NCBI GenBank assembly: GCA_013407085.1 | Contig: JACCGJ010010538.1 | Coordinates: 1 to 64,000 of the forward strand | Direction of reading: 5' to 3' | Origin: Atriophallophorus winterbourni | Lineage: Eukaryota > Platyhelminthes > Trematoda > Plagiorchiida > Microphallidae | Length of the DNA: 64,000 bases | Shown here: piece after piece, positions 22,701 through 29,099 of the stretch | Position numbering within the stretch: position 1 is the first letter of the stretch | Layout: each line of letters begins with the position of its first letter | Notes under the pieces: generated by a model | What the model saw: only the letters and a program-made list of their open reading frames with translations | Databases searched by the model: none | Told to the model about the DNA's origin: nothing | Translations under genes and position numbers: made by a program

Positions 22701-25700
22701 TTCGCTCACTCAGTTTCTTGAACTGTAATGGCACCAACATCTATACGCGTGGATTCGTCTACTTAGATTTTTGTTTTGAGTTACGCTTTTTCCAATGGTC
22801 AGCTTTACTTGCGAGGAAAACATCTCCCATACCTTAGCACCCAATTTATTGGGCGTCATCCAGCCTGTTCCGTTTTATACTACTGAATTCGGTTATAAGC
22901 CCCGCGGCAGTGGCTCATGAACAATTGAAATTCTTCCGGGACAAATCGAATAATCATAATCGTAAGAATAAATTTAAACGCGGTCAATAGTGCCGTGTTT
23001 CGCTTATGGAGCCGATTCTTTTTGAGTTTCACCTCTGGTATGCCAAAGATTCTGTGCCAAAATCAAAACGTTGAATCGAAACTGCTCCAATTGATCGCTT
23101 TTTCCATCATTTTAGTCGTGCCGGCCAGATCTAAGGAGTACACATTCCATTTTCAACAAACTTCTACATCACGTGCAACGTAACCACTCATGCACAATGA
23201 TACACCATACCAAGGGGCTAAGGGCATTAATCTATCTTGTCCCAATCATTTTCGCTAACTATATGATTGCTGTAAAACTCAGTCTGAAACAGCCTCTGAC
23301 AACCAAAGCCCAGCTCCTGGCCTGCACGTGGCGGAACTGCTTCTACTGACAGGAGAAAGGGCGAAGGCGGTTGACTGGCGCCTCAAAACCAGGTTGCTCC
23401 GGCCAGATGGAGCTCGTCAGCCTGGGAGGGCAGTCCATCTAAGGGAAGGAAAACCCTGATTCCAAACCTCCGCTGCCTTGCGATTGTGGGAAAGGCTTCG
23501 GGAGTGAACCCTGAGGAAAAATCCCTGCTGCCTTGCAGGTTGCACCTGGTCGTGCAAAGGCTAGAGAGGCGTACTCGAACAATCGCCGAGGCACTTCAAG
23601 AGAGGCACAAGAACCCTCAAAACGGTCACCGGCTCTCGTGAAGGAAAAAAACCGCTGCCTTGCGGGTAGACTTTTGAGTCAAAGGCTCCGGGTGGGGTCC
23701 CCTAAACCAACCCCCTACTTCGGTCTTGGCAACCGGGTAGTATGCCGCCTTCAACAAGAACCATGGAACCTACATCATGTACCCTCTTCATGGTATACTT
23801 GTTGGCACATCGTCTGTAAAGACTTTTGTAATAATAATATTTTAAAAGTCAACTAACCTGCTCATAAGCTAGCATGCAAACGGTATAGCTTTGAGCATCT
23901 GTGCCGCCAGCCCTTATAATTCTATCGTGATCTAGTCAAGATGATAGTCCACCACATGCAGTCTATGACTGTGTGACACTTTGCCTGATTCCATTGTTTT
24001 TACTTTCATACATACATGAATACCAGGTGTACATGTCTATAATCAAGATAGTGGCTGAGTTGAATACGATCGACCGATATCAGTTCCTGCCTACAGCTTT
24101 ACCTGAATCTTTTCACGCTTTTGTTGAAGTATAATTACGAATTCACCGTTTTCGTCGCTTTTCAGGGTGATCGTCGTGTGTACAGCTATCCCTGTGCTCT
24201 TTCCTGTTCTGATCCTCCTGATTGGGATGCTCTCTTCTTCCTGGCTCGCATCATTCCACGAGTGTGCCACAACATTAGCCGGTAAGACCGTTTCTACGTG
24301 ATCTCCCGTCTGTACTTCGTACTCCAGTTTACACGCGCCTTTGGTGTTTCCTCTTATTCAGTGTGGTGTACATCTTTGGCCAACAAGTAACTCATCCGGT
24401 CAACGACGTCACGGTCACCTATTTACGCGAGCCCGTGGTCGAAATGCTTCGCGAAGTGGATGAGCGAGTGATGGGTGTTGTTCGCGAGACGGAGTCAACC
24501 TGCACCATTAGTCAGCTGCCAGTGATCCTCATTCCCATTCATTTTGACCGCGACCAAATGCTCGTCATGCCCTCGGTGCTTCGTTCCGTCGTCCTCAGGC
24601 CTGTGGTCACCTCCGATTACATGACCGCATTGGCTGCGATTCCTGGTGTTCATATTCCGGAAGATGTGAGTTTATCCACTCCGTTTTTCATTCTCATATC
24701 TAGTAGCTAGGCTTGTGTAGCCTGACAATATCTTAGTCTACGTGCTGTCTATGATTCTCCGACACTTGGCCCTGACCAGGCTTGTGATTTCAACTATGCA
24801 CATGGCACTTTGTTTTAAATTTTGATTTGCCCCGTTTTTCACACTGCTTCTATCAACTGCAACGTTTACACTTTGTTACTGTTGTATTAGTCGATGCTGA
24901 ACACTCGCGTGACTGCAGAAGAAGAAGAAGAAAAATAACTTCATTTCCACAAATTTCCATTTAAGATTAATTCATCGCATCCGGTGATTCGTTCTATGCT
25001 TGCGATGAATTTGTCCATGGAACAATTTTTCCGTGGCGGATTATGAGTACGTCTCGCACGGATGTGCAATTGCGCAGTTCTTCTGTGCTGTACGGCTAAC
25101 CGTGCTAAATTGATTAGCCGGCGGTAGTGAGCTGCATGCTGAAACACGCTGGAGTCTCACTACTATTTCTAATTCCTCTCTCATATCTGTCTAGGCCTGG
25201 GCAACCTGACAGTATCTTCGCCCACGTGCAGTCTCTGACTGTGTGGCACTTTGCCTGAATCAGGCTTGTGCTTTCATACATACATACATACATACTGTTA
25301 CGTTCTTCATATGGAGCTAATATTGCAAGTGGATTGCGTCCCACGATATTGCCCAACCGACTATTGAAAGAGAAGACGAAGGCTTCAGAGAAGTTCGTAT
25401 TGCAGCTCACTCCAATAATGACAAACATGGTTTACTCATCCATATATATATATATATATAGGCTTAGAATGTAAAAGGGAATAACCTTGGGAAATAGCAC
25501 ATTAAAACCGCGTCAAGGACTCGATGGACCAATGAGAATAAAGGGTGAATATGATCAAATTATAAACGTTATGATCAAATTATAATCATGGTTTTCGCGC
25601 CAAATAATTCAAATCAATGTTGACATAGAGTCGTAATATCTTTAAAGATATTGAGTTTTTAGGGAAAATAAACGTCTTTTCCCATTACCTCCCTTTTTAA

Positions 25701-28700
25701 AAGTGACTCAGTACCGACAGAGCTTGGGGTTCACTTGAAGTGGTACGACAGTCTTGCGTCTTCGGTTAGTCCATCGTCGGGGTTCTAGTGCGCGATCGGG
25801 AGCGATAATGTCAGGTGGTATTTCAACCGGAGGAGGTGGGAGCTGGAAGGTATCAAATAGAAGATCCAACGGAAGATTCACTGGTTCCGCAGGTTCTAAC
25901 TCCGACTGTCCTTCTCTTGGTCTCAATTGATTGAGATGGCGTATCCAAATGTCGTTTCCAACTTGGATGTCGAACATGACGTTACCTCTCCGACATACAA
26001 CCTTGCCCTCGATCCATGGGTTTCTTCGTTGTCGATAATCACGAGCATAGACGCTGGATCCCACTTTGAAGCTCCTCTGACTGAGATGCTGATGAACATG
26101 AGGTTGTGGTGGCTTCGGGATCATTGCGTTATTGACGGTACGAAGTTTTCTACCCATTAGTGCTTCTGCTGGCGTTTGACCATTCATCAGGGATTCGTGT
26201 GGGGTTGTCCGGCAGACTAACAGGAATCGTTGCAAGTTGTCGACGGTAGTCCCCTCCCCTCGAGACTTGAGCATTGCTCTTTTGAATGTGTCGACAAACC
26301 TCTCCGCTTGTCCGTTCGATTGGGGATGGTAGATCGGAGTCCGGATATGCTCAATTGCATTCTTCTTGCAGAATTCGGCAAAATAAGCTGATGTGAATTG
26401 CGATCCATTATCTGAGACAATGGTGTCGGGAACTCCGTGTTGGCTGAATAGTGAAGTGAGTGCTCTGATTGTGGTCGAACTTGTGGCAGGAGAGAGCGGA
26501 ACGATTTCTGGCCATTTTGAATAAGCGTCTACCAAGACTAAGTAGGTGGTTCCGTTGAGTGGGCCGGCGAAGTCAATGTGGATACGCGACCATGCTTTGT
26601 CAGGTCGAGGCCACGGAACCGGTGTTGCGTGAGCAGGAAGTTTTGCCGCTTGTTGACAATTGGTGCAACGCCTGACAAACTCGGTGATATCAGCGTCCAT
26701 TCCTGGCCAGTAGGCGAAACTTCGGGCGATTGCTTTCATCCGATTGAGCCCCGGATGTCTAGCATAAAATTGACGTATTACACGTTGAAGCAAAGCAGCG
26801 GGAATAACGACTCGAGCACCGAACATGAGACAGTCATCCACGATTGATAGGGATTCGCGTCTTTGGAACAGTTGATTGTCAGTCGATTTTGGTGCTAGTC
26901 TAGGCCAGCCAGATTGAACCTACCTGATAGCTTTCTGAAAGAACCGCCGCCTCGTTTTACTATCGCCATTATCCATGTGCCACCATCTGCTTGGTTTATT
27001 TTCCCATAAACAACCTCAGGACCGCAGTCGTCCTTTCACTTTTATAACCATTTTGTTGGTTTACTCTCTGACGACTGGATTTAGCTATCGTTCCACTTCA
27101 TCGTTATAGTTTTAGTAGACACTTGTGCGTTAGTCTATATGTAACGCTTGCATTCTGGTCGACTGCGTTTGGATTTAGATGTTGCCGTGCTGTCTGAACC
27201 CAAGAGCTGTCCAAGTAAAGGATTGCAGCAGTGAAATTGCAGTGGATACAGCTCTTGATCAGCAGTAGTCTATTTGGCAGTATTTCATCTGTGCAGATCA
27301 GAGGCAGTGCGCAATCGCCCATCCAATTGCCAAACTCCCCTTTTTGATTAAGCGGCTTTTATCTCTGTTTAATGACAGTCTTTTGAAGTGGCCTGCCCGT
27401 CTCACCGGGTTTTTGATCGAGATTGATAGGATAACTCAATGTTCAATTGAATAAACACGGCTTTCGTGTAGGCTCGTTCATTCGCATTTTTGTTTGTGCT
27501 CGGTAGATTCGATTGCTTTCCGTTTACCCATTGTGCTTCTTGGGCAAATCGTCGGCGTTTCTTTTGTGTTTATCCTATCTTGATGGAGCTTTTTCGTTGT
27601 TTGTTGTTAACGATTTCTAAAGTAGCTTAACAAAAACAACAACAACAGCATTGTATTTTGTATTCACTGCTCGTACGGTGATGCGTTTCACCTCCTATTT
27701 TTCTTAATCCTTCGTTGAAAACAGTTCTTTTGATTGGCGCTTACTATAGCCTGTTTAGTGGTAAGGTCAAAACAGAGGTGGTTGGTTGACTACTAATCAG
27801 TCGTGTTCTGTGTCCTTGGTCCAACGATGCTTCCATGCCAGAAGTGAAACGTTACCAAAAACATATTCTAACCAATTGGGCTCAAATCTCTTCGCAATTC
27901 TTGATTTTGTTTGTGGACAAATAACCGGCTTGTTATAGCTACTTTATTTCCGTTGCGCGCACGGCGGATGTGAGCAAACCCATACGTTAACTTGACGTTG
28001 TGTTGCTCGTCATCCAGAGTTAGCCGGGCAAGTGTTGTATTACAGGGACCTCAAACGTTGACACTGCTTTGAATGAACCAATCTTGGGGTTGCTTCTAAC
28101 TCAGCCCAGCGAATGGCCGAAGCTAATAGTGGATGTTTAACTCGTCATGCGTTTGGGCGGTAGATGCTAGTAAATGTTAAATTGACTATCGTTTATTGGG
28201 ATTAATGTTCGCAATTGGTCAATAGCCTGTTATGTGTTCTCGCGTAAGAAGTGGATTATCGGTTAACCTTTTTCTTATTTTCTCCCAGATATGATTTCCT
28301 AAACACTACTTAAAAGCATTGATAGGGTCCAGCTACGACTTATCTTAAGTAGATGAAGTCCCATTGACGTGTACGTGGTCTGCATTTGAGGCTGTGTGGT
28401 TTCCTTACTGATCGATGGTGCCGCAATCATTGACTCTATAACCAATGGCTCAGTATCGTAGCCTGATAAAGGTCCGACGTTTATTGGACCGTGAATGTTT
28501 CGCGGGGCATTGTAACTACCTGGAAGTAGAGTTGAGTAGATGGCAAGAGTGTAAATACATTTCAAACGGGGAAAATATCGAGTAATGATTCAAGGTCTCT
28601 GGGAAAGTATCAGCATGTCGGGGTTCGTGCGAAAAAATCATCAGGAGCGAGCCTTTTCCGATCTACACGGTGAGCATTCTGTGACTCAAACGTAATTAAT

Positions 28701-29099
28701 CTATCCGTCATACCTTGAAGTTCAGTTCTAGCCAAATAATGGCCTCAGTTGTTAGCTGTCAGGATCTTTCTGCCGGCTCTTTTTATAGTAGGAAGTTTGT
28801 TTTGCATATAGTATTCTTGAATGCGTTAATGGACTTTCTCGGGTTGGGTAATTCCCAGAGTGTGTTCCGTACTTGTGTAATAATATCATATAATTTATTT
28901 CATGGATATTTAACTGCATTCTAGACCATTTTATCACCAAGCATAGTCATTTTGGATCACAATTTATTAGATCGCATCGCTCTGATTTCCCTTGTAGGTC
29001 GTTTTGAAAATGAAAGAAGCTGCACAAAGTGTTCCTGGTATTTCTCGGGTGTTGTACGATCTCACCTGCAAACCACCGGCTACCATTGAATGGGAATGA
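7716..29099 (+). CDS. GMPS: GMP synthase (glutamine-hydrolysing), complete 14-exon gene
   Basis: Converts XMP to GMP in the cytosol with ATP and glutamine, the last step of guanine nucleotide synthesis. Coding exons: 7716-7760, 7800-7891, 7924-8038, 8068-8165, 8203-8306, 9578-9771, 11464-11623, 11667-12062, 13043-13155, 15702-15923, 20259-20384, 24166-24281, 24362-24665, 28998-29099. They sum to 2187 nt, 728 residues plus TGA; human GMPS has 693. All introns are gt-ag and phases agree throughout. Class I amidotransferase domain: GICYGMQ (Cys80) and QFHPEV (His166, Glu168). ATP pyrophosphatase P-loop: SGGVDS (220-225), then VDNGFMR. GMPS C-terminal domain: [23 protein letters not shown] and the final EWE. 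The start ATG has A at -3 and G at +4. No AATAAA is seen in the 700 nt after the stop. An open frame with every splice site intact argues against a pseudogene. Confidence 0.95.
7800..7891 (+). CDS. GMPS: GMPS exon 2 (residues 16-46)
   Basis: Starts with VIDR, matching the family sequence directly after YG(K/R), which fixes the acceptor at 7798-7799. It ends in phase 2 at a gtattt donor. Intron 2 (7892-7923) is 32 nt. Confidence 0.92.
7924..8038 (+). CDS. GMPS: GMPS exon 3, nucleophile exon (residues 46-84)
   Basis: Carries AIILSG and the nucleophile elbow GICYGMQ with catalytic Cys80. The SGGPxS loop that usually precedes it in class I amidotransferases reads SGNSGS here. It ends in phase 0. 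Intron 3 (8039-8067) is only 29 nt. Confidence 0.95.
8068..8165 (+). CDS. GMPS: GMPS exon 4 (residues 85-117)
   Basis: Begins LLNKAFGG, matching the family (human MMNKVFGG), and ends at the SPLFK position in phase 2. Intron 4 (8166-8202, 37 nt) has a nearer ag at 8186-8187 that would create an immediate stop; the ag at 8201-8202 keeps the frame. Confidence 0.9.
8203..8306 (+). CDS. GMPS: GMPS exon 5 (residues 117-152)
   Basis: Encodes the [13 protein letters not shown] segment. The family usually has HGD where this has HED. It ends in phase 1 at a gtttgt donor; intron 5 is 1271 nt and holds a family A repeat and a family E repeat. Confidence 0.92.
8479..8601 (-). repeat. Family A repeat (A5), GMPS intron 5
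   Basis: Half-unit copy with atctgtctaggcctgggcaa, cttagcccacgtgcag and ggatcaggcttgtgctttca, ending in cataccatacc. Confidence 0.8.
9290..9520 (+). repeat. Family E dispersed repeat (E1), GMPS intron 5
   Basis: Shares with 14100-14570, 17640-17790 and 22340-22445 the blocks gacagtgaaagc, actcgttcacgaaacttgat, aggtgtaggcgcctc and tgtgtggcagttaagcatt. Nothing identifies its class. All four copies seen lie inside GMPS introns on the same strand. Confidence 0.65.
9578..9771 (+). CDS. GMPS: GMPS exon 6, His/Glu exon (residues 152-216)
   Basis: Contains [11 protein letters not shown], which supplies His166 and Glu168 of the triad, then [11 protein letters not shown] and the linker to the ATP pyrophosphatase domain. 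An (ATG)n run lies directly upstream in the intron (9544-9560). The donor is gtgagc, phase 0. Confidence 0.95.
10068..10290 (+). repeat. Family A repeat (A6), GMPS intron 6
   Basis: Near full-length unit beginning tatggtatggtat, then cacaagcctgatccagg, gcccaggcctagacagatat and cttcagcgtgtttcaaca. Confidence 0.8.
10800..11000 (+). repeat. Family A repeat (A7), GMPS intron 6
   Basis: Begins tatggtatgaaagcacaagc and continues gatccaggcaaagtgccgca; the second half (ttactaccaatgacg) is diverged. Confidence 0.75.
11464..11623 (+). CDS. GMPS: GMPS exon 7, P-loop exon (residues 217-270)
   Basis: Encodes [16 protein letters not shown] (PP-loop that binds ATP phosphates) and [15 protein letters not shown], both near identical to other GMP synthases. 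It ends in phase 1. Intron 7 (11624-11666) is 43 nt. Confidence 0.97.
11667..12062 (+). CDS. GMPS: GMPS exon 8 with lineage insertion (residues 270-402)
   Basis: The largest exon. It starts at the position of the family's VINAAHSFYNG segment (here [13 protein letters not shown]) and ends with [10 protein letters not shown] and LLCQG. Between these lies a low-complexity acidic/Ser/Pro stretch, about residues 285-350, making the region some 45-55 residues longer than in human GMPS. Confidence 0.9.
12181..12372 (-). repeat. Family A repeat (A8), old copy, GMPS intron 8
   Basis: Recognisable through gctgcatgcagaaacacgct, agagtctcactac and gcagtctataac; the rest is strongly diverged, so it is an older copy. 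Confidence 0.6.
13043..13155 (+). CDS. GMPS: GMPS exon 9 (residues 402-439)
   Basis: Continues LLCQG with GTLR at residues 402-405, then SATIGS where the family has PD(V/L)IES, and QPHHE where it has IKTHHN. Position and phase are unambiguous; only the motif content is diverged. It ends in phase 0 at gtacgt. Confidence 0.88.
14100..14570 (+). repeat. Family E repeat (E2), interrupted, GMPS intron 9
   Basis: First block 14100-14230 (gacagtgaaagctgacgtgt, ctcgtttacgaaag) and last block 14497-14570 (ccattcctcatctatttata, ttgtgtggcagttaagcatt) are separated by about 265 nt of unrelated sequence. Confidence 0.6.
15490..15665 (+). repeat. Family D dispersed repeat (D1), just upstream of GMPS exon 10
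   Basis: Shares with 27743-27900 and 47659-47788 the blocks actataggctgtt, ggttgactacta, cctgactatcacccttggtc, agcttctgtgtcagaagtga and ttaccccaaaac. It ends about 37 nt before the exon 10 acceptor, so it may contribute to the branch-point region. Confidence 0.7.
15702..15923 (+). CDS. GMPS: GMPS exon 10 (residues 440-513)
   Basis: Encodes [39 protein letters not shown] and the [12 protein letters not shown] segment, the hinge into the dimerisation domain. The family HPFPGPGLAIR has Gly where Ala475 stands here. The donor gttagt (phase 0) is followed by the longest intron, 4335 nt. Confidence 0.95.
16352..16590 (+). repeat. Family A repeat (A9), GMPS intron 10
   Basis: Full-length unit: aaatcacaagtctgattcag, gcaaagtgccgcacagtc, gttgctcaggcctagacaaa and gctgcacgattgcacatccg. 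Confidence 0.8.
16860..17275 (+). repeat. Family C repeat (C3), 3' part with (TAA)n tail
   Basis: Shares with 23275-23840 the blocks cactgccttgtgggtaaagg, ggtgggacccctaaac, cccctacttcggtgtaggca and accgggtagtat. It ends in an ATAATAATAAT-type tail at 17253-17275, as expected for a retroposed element. The open frame at 16848-17267 is produced by this repeat. Confidence 0.75.
17273..17534 (+). repeat. Perfect 131-bp tandem duplication
   Basis: Two adjacent copies, 17273-17403 and 17404-17534, identical apart from at most the first bases. Each runs from atcacacaggccttcgtgac to gatgtttagtggcgtt. The first copy starts in the tail of the C3 repeat. Confidence 0.95.
17640..17790 (+). repeat. Family E repeat (E3), GMPS intron 10
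   Basis: Recognisable by aaacttgattgaatgtttcg, ggcgtaggaacctcatc, tcctatcccatctatttacc and catggtagttaagc. Confidence 0.6.
18549..18749 (-). repeat. Family A repeat (A10), GMPS intron 10
   Basis: Well preserved: gtagtgagctgcatgctgaa, ctggagtctcactacta, atctgtctaggcctgggcaa and a cataccataccatacc end. Confidence 0.85.
20259..20384 (+). CDS. GMPS: GMPS exon 11 (residues 514-555)
   Basis: Starts PHALLTRI, which aligns without gaps with the human PHTLLQRV when joined to exon 10, and ends [11 protein letters not shown]. The acceptor is ctcaag rather than a cag, unusual but in phase. The donor is gtcagt. Confidence 0.92.
20578..20796 (-). repeat. Family A repeat (A11), GMPS intron 11
   Basis: Blocks gtgctaaattgatttgcca, gcagtgagctgcatgc and cgctggagtctcactgcc, ending in catacatacacatac. 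Confidence 0.8.
21448..21697 (-). repeat. Family A repeat (A12), GMPS intron 11
   Basis: Full-length unit with ctaacatcgtgctaaattga, gtaatgagctgcattctgaa, tctgtctaggcctgggcaac and gcttgtgctttcatacca. Confidence 0.85.
21955..22200 (+). repeat. Family A repeat (A13), GMPS intron 11
   Basis: Full-length unit in the opposite orientation to A12 and only about 260 nt from it: gccgcacagtcagagactgc, gtagtgagactccagcct and gcacgattgcacatccgtg. The pair forms an imperfect inverted repeat. Confidence 0.8.
22340..22445 (+). repeat. Family E repeat fragment (E4), GMPS intron 11
   Basis: Shares tttactcgttcacaaatctg and ttgaatgcatgtttcg with the other E copies; the flanks are diverged. Confidence 0.5.
22500..22614 (+). 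repeat. Family A repeat (A14), partial, GMPS intron 11
   Basis: First half of the unit after a (TATG)-rich start: aaaacacaagcccgatccag and gcaaagtgccgc, with an internal deletion of the sequence between cgca and gtgggc. Confidence 0.7.
23275..23840 (+). repeat. Family C GC-rich repeat (C2), longest copy
   Basis: About 565 bp, clearly more G+C-rich than its surroundings. It has three internal ctgccttg motifs near 23470, 23530 and 23652, followed by aaaggct-type sequences, and ends in gtaataataat. The (TAA)n tail suggests retroposition by a non-LTR enzyme such as RTE. The open frame at 23533-23856 is a by-product. Confidence 0.75.
23936..24020 (-). repeat. Family A repeat fragment (A15), GMPS intron 11
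   Basis: Keeps ccacatgcagtctatgactg, tgtgacactttgcctgat and the tttcatacatacat end. Confidence 0.65.
24166..24281 (+). CDS. GMPS: GMPS exon 12 (residues 556-594)
   Basis: Starts [12 protein letters not shown], the direct continuation of TVGIQ, and includes [21 protein letters not shown]. It ends in phase 2 at gtaaga. Intron 12 (24282-24361) is 80 nt. Confidence 0.96.
24362..24665 (+). CDS. GMPS: GMPS exon 13 (residues 594-695)
   Basis: Encodes VVYIFG, the substrate-side [12 protein letters not shown] and [14 protein letters not shown] segments, and IPGVHIPED. It ends in phase 0 at a gtgagt donor. A family A repeat starts about 25 nt into the following intron. Confidence 0.96.
24689..24795 (-). 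repeat. Family A repeat fragment (A16), GMPS intron 13
   Basis: Diverged half-unit: ttctcatatctagtagctag, cctgacaatatcttag and accaggcttgtgatttca. It begins about 25 nt after the exon 13 donor. Confidence 0.65.
25056..25296 (-). repeat. Family A repeat (A17), full length, GMPS intron 13
   Basis: One of the best preserved copies: cacggatgtgcaattgcgca, gtagtgagctgcatgctgaa, acacgctggagtctcactac, gtctaggcctgggcaacctg and a (CATA)n end. It shows which end carries the simple-sequence tail. Confidence 0.9.
25682..26930 (-). mobile_element. Ty3/Gypsy retrotransposon fragment: integrase end of pol
   Basis: A 377-codon open frame (26841-25708, extending in frame to about 26930). The zinc finger has two His (RQFYARH) and CTNCQQ. 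The core follows with DFAGPL and [17 protein letters not shown], and [19 protein letters not shown] carrying the DDE glutamate. A C-terminal segment with [10 protein letters not shown] comes before the stop. Reverse transcriptase, RNase H and gag are missing. A purine-rich tract on the minus strand (plus-strand positions 25688-25700) may be the polypurine tract. It lies antisense in GMPS intron 13. The long frame without stops suggests a fairly young fragment. Confidence 0.92.
26931..27742. other. Intron 13 sequence without recognised feature
   Basis: No gene seen. A block near 27380-27420 (cttttgaagtggc and tcaccgggttttt) weakly resembles 7288-7340 upstream of the gene. Confidence 0.4.
27743..27900 (+). 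repeat. Family D repeat (D2), GMPS intron 13
   Basis: Blocks actatagcctgtttagtgg, ggttgactacta, ccagaagtgaaacgttacc and ttctaaccaattgggctcaa match D1 at moderate divergence. Confidence 0.7.
28998..29099 (+). CDS. GMPS: GMPS exon 14 (residues 696-728, stop)
   Basis: Encodes [17 protein letters not shown] and the conserved GMPS carboxy terminus KPPATIEWE before TGA. It is 4332 nt downstream of exon 13, across an intron holding the Ty3/Gypsy integrase fragment and A and D repeats. Confidence 0.95.
   Translation, partial: VVLKMKEAAQSVPGISRVLYDLTCKPPATIEWE

Noticed and set aside
25442..25460. (AT)n run as a regulatory element
   Set aside because: A plain dinucleotide microsatellite with no supporting context.
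25927..26160. Plus-strand open frames over the integrase region
   Set aside because: Shadows of the minus-strand Ty3/Gypsy integrase frame.
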